This document shows, piece after piece, positions 43,766 to 53,152 of a DNA stretch of 64,000 bases. Below the pieces are notes generated by a model that worked only from the letters and a program-made list of their open reading frames with translations, searched no databases and was not told the origin of the DNA. The DNA is from Anaerostipes sp. 992a (GTDB lineage Bacteria > Bacillota > Clostridia > Lachnospirales > Lachnospiraceae): contig NZ_MJIG01000001.1 in assembly GCF_001940245.1 (NCBI RefSeq), forward strand, positions 248,001 through 312,000, written 5' to 3'. Both the position numbers and the translations under genes were made by a program. Position 1 is the first letter of the stretch. Each line of letters opens with the position of its first letter.

Positions 43766-43814
43766 GAGAACAGGGAATGCATCTGGTTTTGGAGGCATTC
43801 CCTGTTCTCTTTAT
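43765..43814 (+). terminator. cobU terminator
   Basis: A perfect 16-bp stem (43765-43780 with 43795-43810) with a 14-nt loop, followed by TTAT. It begins in the cobU stop codon. Confidence 0.85.
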
Positions 43815-43906
43815 ATAGGGAAATTAAGAAATTTGTCAGAATTCAATTGACTTTCTAGAAAGATTCTTTTGCTACTATAAAGTCAGGAACAAGGAGGAGG
43901 AGAATT

Positions 43907-44614
43907 ATGAGCCAGGAAACAATTTTAGTTGCAGATGACGACAGAGAAATCGTAAGGGCAATACAAAAGCTTTTGGAGATGGAGGGCTATCGTGTGCTCT
44001 GCGCATACAATGGGTTGGAAGCCTTAGAGCAGCTGGTGGAACAGGAAGTTCATCTGATCATCTTAGACATTATGATGCCGAAAATGGATGGATTATCCAC
44101 AATGATGAAGATTCGAGAGAGTAAAAATATTCCGATCTTACTATTATCTGCCAAGACAGAAGAAAGCGATAAGGTTTTGGGACTTTCTATGGGAGCGGAC
44201 GATTATATCTCTAAGCCATATCAGCCAGCTGAGCTGGTGGCCAGAGTAAAATCCTCTCTGCGCCGGTACCTGTATCTGGGTAACCGGGAAAAGGCAAAGG
44301 AAGAAAAGAGCAATGCCATTGAGAATGGAGGGCTGCTCCTGAATCTGGATGAAAAGCAGATCTATGTGGATGGTGATCCAGTGAAGCTGACTGCTACCGA
44401 ATATCGCATTGTAGAGCTTCTTATGAAGAACAGAGGCAGAGTCTTTTCAGCAGAGGAAATCTACGAAAGAGTGTGGAAGGAACAGGCATTTGCAACAGAG
44501 AATACAGTGATGGTTCATATTCGACGAATCCGGGAAAAAATAGAGATCAATCCCAAAGTTCCGAAATATTTAAAGGTGGTGTGGGGAATTGGATATAAAA
44601 TGGAAAAATATTAG
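43907..44614 (+). CDS. OmpR-family response regulator
   Basis: A 235-residue regulator. The receiver domain has the acidic pocket DDD (10-12), phospho-acceptor D54 (IILDIMMPKMDG) and K in DDYISKPYQ. The C-terminal winged helix (about 140-232) includes LTATEYRIVELLMKNRGRVFSAEEIYERVW and TVMVHIRRIREKIE. AGGAGGAGG precedes the ATG. A perfect 12-bp palindrome CTTTCTAGAAAG (43851-43862) overlaps a TTGACT upstream. The histidine kinase gene overlaps its 3' end. Confidence 0.94.
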   Translation: MSQETILVADDDREIVRAIQKLLEMEGYRVLCAYNGLEALEQLVEQEVHLIILDIMMPKMDGLSTMMKIRESKNIPILLLSAKTEESDKVLGLSMGADDYISKPYQPAELVARVKSSLRRYLYLGNREKAKEEKSNAIENGGLLLNLDEKQIYVDGDPVKLTATEYRIVELLMKNRGRVFSAEEIYERVWKEQAFATENTVMVHIRRIREKIEINPKVPKYLKVVWGIGYKMEKY

Positions 44615-46697
44615 CAGACAAATTTTTACATGGTGTGCAGTGGCTGTGATATTGGTGTTTACCTTTGTCGGAGTCGGAGAAGTACAGATACTAGTTGAGG
44701 GAATTGAGTCAGGAAATGAGCTGATTGGCAATGAATTTGAGATTGGGGACTATTTTTCAGGAACCAGCTTTGAAAAAAGTAGTACTTATGAAAGGTATTG
44801 CAGCAGAGTTTTGGAAGCAAATCTGACCCAGTATGTAAGAACAGGAAAGTTTAAAGGGGTGGATCAGCATCTGAATGCTGATGTGGAAGGAACCATCCAG
44901 TATCAAACTTCTGGAAAAAAGAAAAAGCTTCAGTATGGAGATAAAATCACCCAAAAGGATGTTCAGGATGGAATTGGTATTATAAAGGCAGAAGTAACGC
45001 TGCAAGTAGATTCATCCGAGTACTATGATGAGAATGGGCGTCTTAAGACTGTAAAGGATTACTATCTGGAAGCAGTTGGTAATTATGACAACGTTCATTA
45101 TTATGGGGATACCAATGTTTACCGGATGAAGGATGATGCCATCGATATTCGAGATGTTGAAAACATACAGTTGACGATTCGAATTCCTTCTGCACGGATT
45201 CAGGAAGTGAAAAATGCCTGGGAGCATTGGAAAGTTCAGTGCAAAGATTCTGTTTCATTACTTACTATATACTGTGGAATCATTCTGGCAGCATTGATCG
45301 TACTTATCATTGCTGATTCACCAAAGGCCAGAAGCAGATTTGGAGCATGGGTAGATGGAATCTGGTTAGAAATTCTTCTGATTTTTATGGGAGGAAGCGG
45401 AGTACTGGCAGTAGTGTGTGCCGTTGGAAGTATTTCTCTTTACTTTGAACATTTTAGCAGTTACCTGATCAATTGGTGTTATGCAGGAATGCTGATCTTA
45501 GAGTTGGTCTTTGGATATTGCTTTATGTCCATGGTTCGTAGAATTAAAGAGCGAAAATTGATCAAAAGCTCTGTATGCTATAAGGCAATACATTTTACGA
45601 AAGAAGCTGTGGTCGGTCAGAAGAAGGAATGGGATTATTGGAAGAATAAGCAGTCCAGTACACTGACTAAGAAGGAAAAGGAATTAAAGCGGAAGAGAAG
45701 AAGTCTGATCATCATTGGGATTGCAGGTGTGATCTGTACACTTTTCCTGCTGGGTGGTTTCTTCCCATTTGGAATCTTATGTGGATGCTTCATGGTACTT
45801 CTTTTTAAAAAGATGTTCTATGATTACCAAAGAGATATTCAGGACCTTCTGGATCTAGAAAAGGTATTGCAGCAGATTTATGAGATTTCTAACGGTAATC
45901 TTCGGGCACAGACGGATATTGAGGAAGACTCTCTCTATTACAAAGCAACGAAGGATCTGGAGAGCATTGGACAGGGAATGGAAAAGAGTGTAGAAGAACA
46001 GTTAAAGGGAGAAAGGATGAAGATTGATCTGATCACCAATGTATCCCATGACCTTAAGACACCTCTCACGTCCATTATCAGCTATGTGGATCTGCTTGCT
46101 AAGGATGAGACGCTGTCTGATGAGGCAAGGGATTATGTAACTATTCTGGGACAGAAATCCGAGAGACTGAAAAATATCGTTGTAGATTTGTTTGATCTGG
46201 CCAAAAGCACCAGTGGCAACGCAAAAGTGGATTTCTCCATTCTAGATATGAGAAAGCTGATGGATCAGACTATGGTGGAGATGGAGGATAAGATTCAGGC
46301 AAGTGGTTTTGAAATTGTTACAGATTATGAGGTGGAGCAGGCGCATTTTGAGGGAGATGCCAACCGGATGTACCGGGTAGTACAAAATATCTTGGAAAAT
46401 GCATTAAAGTATTCTCTGAAGGGGTCTAGAATCTACATTCGTATTTGTGAAGAAGAAGGAAAATGGATGTTGTCCATCAAGAATACGGCCTCCTACCGTA
46501 TGCAGTTTACCGAAGAAGAAATCCTGGAGAGATTCTATCGAGGGGATAAGTCCAGAACAACAGAAGGAAATGGATTGGGATTGTCCATTGCACAGAGCTT
46601 TACCGGGCTTTGTGGAGGGGATTTCAAGATAAAGATTGATGGAGATCAATTCATGGTGAAACTTTTATTTCCGAAAAAAGAGTTAAGCATAGGATAA
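44589..46697 (+). CDS. Sensor histidine kinase
   Basis: A 702-residue membrane kinase. It has one N-terminal membrane segment, a large extracytoplasmic sensor region (about 35-215), further segments (about 225-330 and 375-410), a HAMP-like linker and a kinase core with VSHDLKTPLTS (H487), N-box NILENALKYS and G-box GNGLGLSIA. The frame starts with TTG at 44589 inside the regulator gene, with GTGGGGAA just upstream; no ATG occurs before the first membrane segment, so the TTG (26-nt overlap) is the best start. The signal is unknown. Confidence 0.9.
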   Translation: MDIKWKNISRQIFTWCAVAVILVFTFVGVGEVQILVEGIESGNELIGNEFEIGDYFSGTSFEKSSTYERYCSRVLEANLTQYVRTGKFKGVDQHLNADVEGTIQYQTSGKKKKLQYGDKITQKDVQDGIGIIKAEVTLQVDSSEYYDENGRLKTVKDYYLEAVGNYDNVHYYGDTNVYRMKDDAIDIRDVENIQLTIRIPSARIQEVKNAWEHWKVQCKDSVSLLTIYCGIILAALIVLIIADSPKARSRFGAWVDGIWLEILLIFMGGSGVLAVVCAVGSISLYFEHFSSYLINWCYAGMLILELVFGYCFMSMVRRIKERKLIKSSVCYKAIHFTKEAVVGQKKEWDYWKNKQSSTLTKKEKELKRKRRSLIIIGIAGVICTLFLLGGFFPFGILCGCFMVLLFKKMFYDYQRDIQDLLDLEKVLQQIYEISNGNLRAQTDIEEDSLYYKATKDLESIGQGMEKSVEEQLKGERMKIDLITNVSHDLKTPLTSIISYVDLLAKDETLSDEARDYVTILGQKSERLKNIVVDLFDLAKSTSGNAKVDFSILDMRKLMDQTMVEMEDKIQASGFEIVTDYEVEQAHFEGDANRMYRVVQNILENALKYSLKGSRIYIRICEEEGKWMLSIKNTASYRMQFTEEEILERFYRGDKSRTTEGNGLGLSIAQSFTGLCGGDFKIKIDGDQFMVKLLFPKKELSIG

Positions 46698-46709
46698 AGA
46701 GATTTATGA

Positions 46710-46778
46710 CAGGAGCCATTGCTCTAAAAAAGAAATTTGATTGGAGTTTCTTTTTGGGCATGGCTTCTTTTTTATTAT
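46710..46778 (+). terminator. Terminator of the two-component operon
   Basis: GGAGCCATTGC pairs imperfectly with GCATGGCTTC, with an inner AAAAAGAAA/TTTCTTTTT helix, then TTTTTT. The rest of 46779-47014 is AT-rich; a weak TTGCTT-17-TAACAT (46912-46940) may be the purC promoter. Confidence 0.7.
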
Positions 46779-47014
46779 TTCGTTGAAAATGGGAGGTGAA
46801 TTTCTTTATGAGATGAAAAATAAGAAGAAAAAATTTGAAATAATGTAAGTTTTTTTGGATAAAATATGAAAAAAATAAAATTCTTGCACAATTATTTGTA
46901 AGAAATGTGGTTTGCTTTTGAACATAAAGTATGATAACATTTTAAAGGATACGTTTGCTTAAATCGTATGAATGCCGATTTAGGCTGAGAGAGAGTATTT
47001 GGAAAGGGGTATTT

Positions 47015-47719
47015 ATGGAAAAGAGAGAGCTCTTATATGAAGGGAAGGCGAAAAAGGTATTTAAAACAAACGATCCGGATTTACTAATTGTTGATTATAA
47101 AGACGATGCAACCGCATGGAATGGAGAGAAGAAAGGAACGATTCCAGGAAAAGGTGCGGTGAACAATCGTATGACTAATTATATATTCAGAATATTAGAA
47201 GAAAAAGGAATTCCAACTCATTATGTTCAGGAATTGAGCGATAGAGAAACGGTTGTAAAGAAGGTTAAGATCCTGCCACTGGAAGTGATCGTCCGTAATG
47301 CTGCAGCTGGAAGCTTCAGTAAGCGACTGGCTGTTGAGGAAGGTCTCGAATTGCTAAATCCGACGGTAGAATTTTGCTATAAGGATGATAGATTAGGTGA
47401 TCCGTTGATCGATGCTTCTTATATGCCTGCACTAGGAATTGCGTCTCAGACAGAGATGAATAAGATGGTAGAATATGCACTTACGATCAATGAGATATTG
47501 ATGCCATTTCTGGAAGAGAAGAAGCTTCGGCTGGTGGATTTTAAACTTGAGTTTGGAAGATATATGGATCAGATTATCTTAGCCGATGAGATTTCCCCAG
47601 ATACCTGTAGACTGTGGGATACAGAGACCAATGATAAGATGGATAAAGATCGCTTTCGCCAGGATCTAGGAGAGGTGGAAGAAGCTTACATTGAGGTAGC
47701 CAGACGATTGGGATTATAA
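47015..47719 (+). CDS. purC: SAICAR synthetase
   Basis: A 234-residue enzyme with LLYEGKAKKVFKTNDPDLLIVDYKDDATAWNG, KKVKILPLEVIVRNAAAGSFSKR and LVDFKLEFG...LADEISPDTCRLWD, all PurC hallmarks. It joins CAIR and aspartate in purine synthesis. The ATG at 47015 has GGAAAGGGG; the longer frame from 46955 has none. First gene of purC-purF-purB. Confidence 0.97.
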   Translation: MEKRELLYEGKAKKVFKTNDPDLLIVDYKDDATAWNGEKKGTIPGKGAVNNRMTNYIFRILEEKGIPTHYVQELSDRETVVKKVKILPLEVIVRNAAAGSFSKRLAVEEGLELLNPTVEFCYKDDRLGDPLIDASYMPALGIASQTEMNKMVEYALTINEILMPFLEEKKLRLVDFKLEFGRYMDQIILADEISPDTCRLWDTETNDKMDKDRFRQDLGEVEEAYIEVARRLGL

Positions 47720-47768
47720 TTACATATTAATAATTTAATATAAATACAAATAAACCAGGAGGATATGC

Positions 47769-49205
47769 ATGTTGAGAGCATCAGAAGAGAATTTTGACCA
47801 TTTAAAAGAAGAATGTGGTGTCTTTGGAATGTATGATTTTGACGGCAATAACGTAGCATCTTCAATCTACTATGGATTGTTTGCTTTGCAGCACCGGGGA
47901 CAGGAAAGCTGCGGAATTGCAGTGAGCGATACGAATGGATCAAGAGGCAATATAGTATCAAAAAAAGGCATGGGATTGTGCAATGAAGTATTTACTCCAG
48001 AGGATTTAGGTAGTCTGAACGGAGATATCGGCGTTGGACATGTACGTTATTCTACAGCAGGAGAAAGCTGTATCGAGAATGCACAGCCATTGGTATTAAA
48101 TTATATTAAAGGTACTTTAGGACTGGCGCACAATGGAAATTTGATTAATGCATTGGAGCTTAGAAAAGAATTGGAGCATGATGGTGCGATTTTTCAGACG
48201 ACCATTGATTCCGAAGTGATTGCTTATCATATCGCAAGACAGCGTGTGAAGACAAAGACAGTAGAAGATGCGGTTAAGAATGCTGCGAAGAAGATCAGAG
48301 GCGCATATGCCTTGGTAGTTATGTCTCCAAGGAAGCTGATGGGATTAAGAGATCCTTTTGGATTTAAGCCGCTTTGTATCGGTAAGAGAGACAATGCATA
48401 TATTCTGGCGTCTGAAAGCTGTGCATTAGATACTATCGGTGCGGAATTTATCCGTGATGTAGAGCCTGGAGAATTGGTAACCATTACTCCAGACGGAATT
48501 GTATCTGATAAGAGTCTGTGCCTGAAAGAAGAAGAAAGAGGAAGATGTATCTTCGAATATATCTATTTTGCAAGACCAGACAGTTATATCGATGATATCA
48601 GTGTATATCAATCCAGAGTGAAGGCCGGAAGATTCCTGGCACAGGATTCACCAGTAGAGGCAGATCTGGTCGTAGGGGTACCAGAATCAGGAAATCCGGC
48701 AGCACTTGGCTATGCGATGGAGTCTGGCATTCCATATGGAACAGCATTTGTGAAGAATACTTATGTGGGACGTACCTTTATTAAACCAAAGCAGAGTAGC
48801 CGTGAATCCAGTGTGCAGGTGAAGTTGAACGTTCTTCGTGGAGCCGTGGAAGGGAAAAGGATCATTATGATCGATGATTCCATCGTACGAGGTACGACCA
48901 GCGACCGTATCGTAAAAATGCTTCGCGATGCCGGTGCCAAGGAGGTTCATGTACGTATTAGTTCACCTCCGTTTTTATGGCCTTGTTACTTTGGAACCGA
49001 CGTTCCGGCAAGAGAACAGTTGATTGCCTATAACCGAACCATCGATGAGATTTGTGAAGTAATCGGTGCAGATTCTCTTGGTTATCTGGAAATTGACCGT
49101 CTAGAAGAGCTGGTCGGAGGCTTGAGTATCTGTAAAGGCTGCTTTACCGGAACATATCCAATGGAACCGCCGAAAGAAGATATTCGGGGAAATTATGACA
49201 AATAA
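47769..49205 (+). CDS. purF: Amidophosphoribosyltransferase
   Basis: A 478-residue enzyme with a short propeptide (residues 1-15) before the catalytic Cys16 (EECGVFGMY), as in Bacillus-type PurF that is processed to expose the cysteine. It has the glutaminase region GIGHVRYSTAG-like (GVGHVRYSTAGES), the PRPP motif IIMIDDSIVRGTTS and cysteines (WPCYFG, SICKGCF) that match the [4Fe-4S] ligand positions. It commits PRPP to purine synthesis. CAGGAGGA precedes the ATG. Confidence 0.97.
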   Translation: MLRASEENFDHLKEECGVFGMYDFDGNNVASSIYYGLFALQHRGQESCGIAVSDTNGSRGNIVSKKGMGLCNEVFTPEDLGSLNGDIGVGHVRYSTAGESCIENAQPLVLNYIKGTLGLAHNGNLINALELRKELEHDGAIFQTTIDSEVIAYHIARQRVKTKTVEDAVKNAAKKIRGAYALVVMSPRKLMGLRDPFGFKPLCIGKRDNAYILASESCALDTIGAEFIRDVEPGELVTITPDGIVSDKSLCLKEEERGRCIFEYIYFARPDSYIDDISVYQSRVKAGRFLAQDSPVEADLVVGVPESGNPAALGYAMESGIPYGTAFVKNTYVGRTFIKPKQSSRESSVQVKLNVLRGAVEGKRIIMIDDSIVRGTTSDRIVKMLRDAGAKEVHVRISSPPFLWPCYFGTDVPAREQLIAYNRTIDEICEVIGADSLGYLEIDRLEELVGGLSICKGCFTGTYPMEPPKEDIRGNYDK

Positions 49206-49247
49206 CAATTATACAAGAGCAGAGATAGGAAAAGGAGAAAGAAAAAG

Positions 49248-50678
49248 ATGACAGATCGTTACCAAAGTCCATTATCTGAACGTTATGCAAGCAAAGAGAT
49301 GCAGTATATTTTCTCTCCAGATAAGAAGTTTAAAACATGGAGAAAATTATGGATCGCATTAGCAGAAGTAGAACACGAATTGGGATTGAATATTACTCAG
49401 GAACAGATTGATGAGTTAAAGGCTAATGCAGAAGATATCAACTATGATGTGGCAAAAGCACGTGAAAAAGAAGTGCGCCATGATGTTATGTCTCATGTAT
49501 ATGCATATGGACAGCAGTGTCCGAAGGCAAAAGGAATCATCCATTTAGGAGCAACTTCCTGTTATGTAGGGGATAATACGGATATTATCATCATGACAGA
49601 AGCTTTGCGTCTTGTGAAGAAGAAATTGATCAACGTGATTGATGAATTATCTAAATTTGCTATGGAATACAAGGATCTTCCAACACTTGCATTTACACAT
49701 TTCCAGCCTGCGCAGCCAACCACCGTTGGAAAGCGTGCAACATTATGGTTAATGGATCTGCTTCTTGACTTAGAAGATTTGGATCATGTAATCGATAATA
49801 TGAAACTGTTAGGTTCCAAAGGAACGACAGGAACACAGGCAAGCTTCCTGGAATTATTTGAAGGAGATCATGAGACAATCAAGAAGATTGATGGAATGAT
49901 CGCAGAGAAGATGGGATTTTCTGCATGTCAGCCAGTATCCGGACAGACATATTCACGTAAAGTAGATTCTCGTGTACTCAATGTCTTAAGCGGAATTGCA
50001 CAGTCTGCACATAAATTCTCCAATGATATTCGTCTGCTCCAGCATCTGAAAGAAGTTGAAGAGCCATTTGAAAAGAGCCAGATCGGTTCCTCAGCCATGG
50101 CTTATAAGCGTAACCCAATGAGAAGCGAAAGAATTGCATCTCTGGCAAATTACGTAATGTCAGATGCTATGAATCCAGCACTGGTAGCTTCTACACAGTG
50201 GTTTGAAAGAACCTTAGACGATTCTGCCAATAAGCGTCTTTCTGTCCCAGAAGGATTCCTGGCAATTGATGGAATTTTAGACTTATATTTAAATGTAGTA
50301 GATGGACTGGTTGTATATCCTAAGGTAATCGAATCACGTCTGATGAAGGAATTACCATTTATGGCAACAGAGAATATCATGATGGATGCCGTAAAAGCTG
50401 GTGGAGACAGACAGGAACTGCATGAAAAGATTCGTCAGCATTCTATGGCTGCTGGAAGGGTTGTAAAAGTAGAAGGAAAGGAAAATGATCTTCTGGAACG
50501 TATCGCTGCAGATCCAGCATTCGGAATGACAATGGAGCAGCTTCAGGCTATTATGGAGCCAAAGAACTTTGTTGGTCGTGCACCACAGCAGACAGAAGAA
50601 TTTATTACAGAGGTTATCAATCCTATCTTGGAATCTAATAAAGATATTCTTGGAATGAAAGCAGAAATTAACGTATAA
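49248..50678 (+). CDS. purB: Adenylosuccinate lyase
   Basis: A 476-residue fumarase-superfamily enzyme with the signature SSAMAYKRNPMRSERI, a THFQPAQPTTVGKRA substrate segment and HLGATSCYVGDNTD. It cleaves SAICAR and adenylosuccinate. GGAAAAGGAG precedes the ATG. It follows purF by 42 nt and closes the purine cluster. Confidence 0.97.
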   Translation: MTDRYQSPLSERYASKEMQYIFSPDKKFKTWRKLWIALAEVEHELGLNITQEQIDELKANAEDINYDVAKAREKEVRHDVMSHVYAYGQQCPKAKGIIHLGATSCYVGDNTDIIIMTEALRLVKKKLINVIDELSKFAMEYKDLPTLAFTHFQPAQPTTVGKRATLWLMDLLLDLEDLDHVIDNMKLLGSKGTTGTQASFLELFEGDHETIKKIDGMIAEKMGFSACQPVSGQTYSRKVDSRVLNVLSGIAQSAHKFSNDIRLLQHLKEVEEPFEKSQIGSSAMAYKRNPMRSERIASLANYVMSDAMNPALVASTQWFERTLDDSANKRLSVPEGFLAIDGILDLYLNVVDGLVVYPKVIESRLMKELPFMATENIMMDAVKAGGDRQELHEKIRQHSMAAGRVVKVEGKENDLLERIAADPAFGMTMEQLQAIMEPKNFVGRAPQQTEEFITEVINPILESNKDILGMKAEINV

Positions 50679-50705
50679 AAATTGCTTGGTATCATAATAA
50701 AATAA

Positions 50706-50754
50706 AAAAAATAACTCTAGGTCTTGACAAATGTCGGATTTAGAGTTATTTTTT
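50706..50754 (+). terminator. purB terminator
   Basis: AATAACTCTA pairs perfectly with TAGAGTTATT (50741-50750) and is followed by TTTT. Confidence 0.8.
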
Positions 50755-50773
50755 ATACGAACACTTTAATGCG

Positions 50774-50801
50774 TTGAAGTGAAAGAGTATTTAAATATAA
50801 A
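50774..50801 (+). promoter_or_regulatory. Putative DAHP synthase promoter
   Basis: TTGAAG (50774-50779), a 16-bp spacer and TATAAA (50796-50801), after the purB terminator. No T-box or other leader structure was seen. Confidence 0.45.
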
Positions 50802-50819
50802 ATAGAGAGGGATAAAACT

Positions 50820-51848
50820 ATGCAGATGAAATTTATTAAAAAATTACCAATTCCAATGGAGATTAAGGAGCAGTTTCCTGTATCCGAAAAAGTAAAGCAG
50901 ATTCGTGAAACACGTTTAAAAGAGATGGAGGATATCTTTACTGGAAAAGATGATCGTCTCTTATTGATCATTGGACCTTGTTCTGCGGACAATGAAGAGT
51001 CTGTTATGGATTATACATATCGATTGGCAGATATGCAGGATAAAGTAAAGGATCGGATTATGATCGTTCCAAGAATTTATACGAATAAGCCTAGAACGAC
51101 AGGAGAAGGCTATAAAGGAATGGTCCATCAGCCGGATCCTGAGAAAAAACCGGATATGCTGGAAGGAATTATTTCCATTCGTAAGCTTCATACACGTGCA
51201 GTAGAGGAAACGGAAATGATTTGTGCGGATGAGATGTTGTATCCGGAAAATCATAAATACCTTTCTGATATTTTAGGGTACGTAGCCGTTGGCGCCCGTT
51301 CTGTAGAGAATCAGCAGCATCGTCTGACAGCTAGCGGGGTAGGAATTCCTGTGGGAATGAAGAATCCAACTTCTGGAGATCTTACTGTAATGATGAATTC
51401 CATAACAGCTGCACAGAGCCAGCATACATTCTTATATCGTGGATGGGAAGTACAATCAGAAGGAAATCCATTTGCTCATGCGATTTTACGTGGACTGGTA
51501 AATCGACATGGACAGAACCGTCAGAATTATCATTATGAAGATTTGATCCGTTTATATGAATTATATCAGGAAAGAGATCTTGCAAATCCATCTGTAGTTG
51601 TGGATTGTAACCATTCTAATTCATGCAAGCAATATTTGGAGCAGATCCGTATCAGTAAGGAGGTACTGCACAGCTGCCGTCATTCTGCAGAAGTAAAGAG
51701 CCTGGTAAAAGGATTGATGATTGAAAGTTATATTGAGGATGGTAATCAGAAGATTGGAGAAGGAATTTACGGAAAATCCATTACTGACCCTTGTCTGGGA
51801 TGGGAGAAGACGGAACGATTGATTTATGATCTGGCAGATCAGTTATAA
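50820..51848 (+). CDS. aroF: 3-deoxy-7-phosphoheptulonate (DAHP) synthase, class I
   Basis: A 342-residue AroF/AroG/AroH-type enzyme with LLIIGPCSADN, PRIYTNKPRTTGEGYKG, GARSVENQQHR, GMKNPTSGDL and VDCNHSNSCKQ. It condenses PEP and erythrose-4-phosphate in the first step of aromatic synthesis. An N-terminal extension like that of allosteric E. coli enzymes is present. AGAGAGGGAT precedes the ATG. The symbol denotes the family; which feedback type applies is not determinable. Confidence 0.93.
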   Translation: MQMKFIKKLPIPMEIKEQFPVSEKVKQIRETRLKEMEDIFTGKDDRLLLIIGPCSADNEESVMDYTYRLADMQDKVKDRIMIVPRIYTNKPRTTGEGYKGMVHQPDPEKKPDMLEGIISIRKLHTRAVEETEMICADEMLYPENHKYLSDILGYVAVGARSVENQQHRLTASGVGIPVGMKNPTSGDLTVMMNSITAAQSQHTFLYRGWEVQSEGNPFAHAILRGLVNRHGQNRQNYHYEDLIRLYELYQERDLANPSVVVDCNHSNSCKQYLEQIRISKEVLHSCRHSAEVKSLVKGLMIESYIEDGNQKIGEGIYGKSITDPCLGWEKTERLIYDLADQL

Positions 51849-51893
51849 TTTGCAATCATTCAATATTAGAATTAATTGATGCAAAACAATCAT

Positions 51894-52211
51894 TGGAAAT
51901 TTATCGATTTTTATATTATAGTAATACGTGTCATGACAGGAAAGACAGTAGGTAAGATTTAAGATTGCCTGAAGAACCGAATACGGTTTTACTAAGTAAT
52001 AAAATCGATGAATCCGTCCAATAAAAGTAATAGGGTAGAAAAAATTTAACACACACACATCAAAATATTTTAAGTATCCTCCGACGGATTGTCAGTTTAC
52101 AAAAGGGATTGTCAGTTAATATCAAAGTTTAACCTTTTTGATCCCAATAGGAGCATCCTTACAGGAATCAATGTTTTAATGGCGTTGCTATTCTCTGTAA
52201 GGATGTTTTTT
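51894..52211 (+). ncRNA. Candidate small RNA or long 3' UTR between aroF and the LysR gene
   Basis: This 340-bp gap has no ORF of its own. A promoter-like TTGGAA-17-TATAGT (51894-51922) and a strong plus-strand terminator (52154-52211) would define an RNA of about 280 nt. Inside are AACCG-AATA-CGGTT (51975-51988), a long-range 8-bp pair AATCCGTC (52011-52018)/GACGGATT (52083-52090) and a repeated GGATTGTCAGTT (52086-52097, 52106-52117). It could equally be the untranslated tail of aroF mRNA, which has no closer terminator. Confidence 0.35.
52154..52211 (+). terminator. Plus-strand terminator overlapping the LysR gene 3' end
   Basis: CATCCTTACAG pairs perfectly with CTGTAAGGATG (52195-52205), followed by six Ts. 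The right arm lies inside the last codons of the convergent LysR gene. Confidence 0.8.
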
Positions 52212-53072
52212 CTTACAATATTCCCAGAAATCTATTTCCAGTGGAGAGTGAAAGTCTTCCTTTCTCCGAATCATAAAAAAGATATTTTCCCAGTGTGGTT
52301 CAGTAATGGGGATGGCAACCAGGCCATGTCGTTCCACGTTTGGAAATTTTGGCATGACGGCAATTCCAAAGCCACAGGATACCATCTCTGCGATCAGCTC
52401 GTCCTGTTCCACCTCGTAGGCTACTTTCGGATAACGATGAATCTGCTCGAAGAACTCATCCATAGAAGGGCGCAGAGCACTTTTGGTACTGAAGATGATC
52501 TGTGGATATGGAAGGGTATCCATCAGGGATACTGCTGTCTGGGATGCCAGAGGATGCTCTGGGTGTACGATCACAGACATCTCCTGTTTGCTATATGGGA
52601 AGGCTTCAATGTCGTTCTTCCAATCGCTTCGGAAGCAAAAGCCAATATCATAACGGCCGTCTCGAACTCCCTGAAGGACATCTGGAGTATTGCCGGTATA
52701 AAAATGAAAGTTTGCACAGCAGTCAGTATCCGTCTTATATTCACGAACCAGATTAGGGAGCAGATGGCTGGCAAGCCTTGTAATGCCCGCCAGATGAAGG
52801 GCACCACCGCCCTCTAAGATGTTAGAGAAGGAATCTGTGCATTTATCAACGAGAGAAATAATCTTTTCCGCATCATTTTGCAGCAGTCGTCCATATTGGT
52901 TTAGTGTGATGTTACGTCCTTTTTTTCGAAAAAGTGGGACGCCAAGCTCATCCTCCAGGGAAGAGATGGCGTGGCTTAATCCAGGCTGTGAGATGGATAA
53001 TTCTTCTGCAGCAGCTCCGTAATGTTCCAATCTGGATAATACGAGAAAATATCTTAAATGTTCAAAATTCAT
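52188..53072 (-). CDS. LysR-family transcriptional regulator
   Basis: A 294-residue regulator with N-terminal winged HTH (MNFEHLRYFLVLSRLEHYGAAAEELSISQPGLSHAISSLEDELGVPLFRKKGRNITLNQYG) and a periplasmic-binding-like effector domain (about 90-290). The ATG at 53072 has AAAAGGGGA; the longer frame from 53099 has none. It is divergent from the lipid kinase gene, a common layout for LysR targets, but the effector is unknown. Confidence 0.92.
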   Translation of the reverse strand: MNFEHLRYFLVLSRLEHYGAAAEELSISQPGLSHAISSLEDELGVPLFRKKGRNITLNQYGRLLQNDAEKIISLVDKCTDSFSNILEGGGALHLAGITRLASHLLPNLVREYKTDTDCCANFHFYTGNTPDVLQGVRDGRYDIGFCFRSDWKNDIEAFPYSKQEMSVIVHPEHPLASQTAVSLMDTLPYPQIIFSTKSALRPSMDEFFEQIHRYPKVAYEVEQDELIAEMVSCGFGIAVMPKFPNVERHGLVAIPITEPHWENIFFMIRRKEDFHSPLEIDFWEYCKKKHPYRE

Positions 53073-53152
53073 AGCAAAATCCCCTTTTATAAAATACATA
53101 TACTTATATTCTATGGTACAATAGATTTAATGAAAAAGCAAAGGAGAAAGGT

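Noticed and set aside
52089-52817. 242-codon plus-strand frame opposite the LysR gene
   Set aside because: Shadow of the LysR coding strand; it reads through the terminator and has no ribosome binding site.
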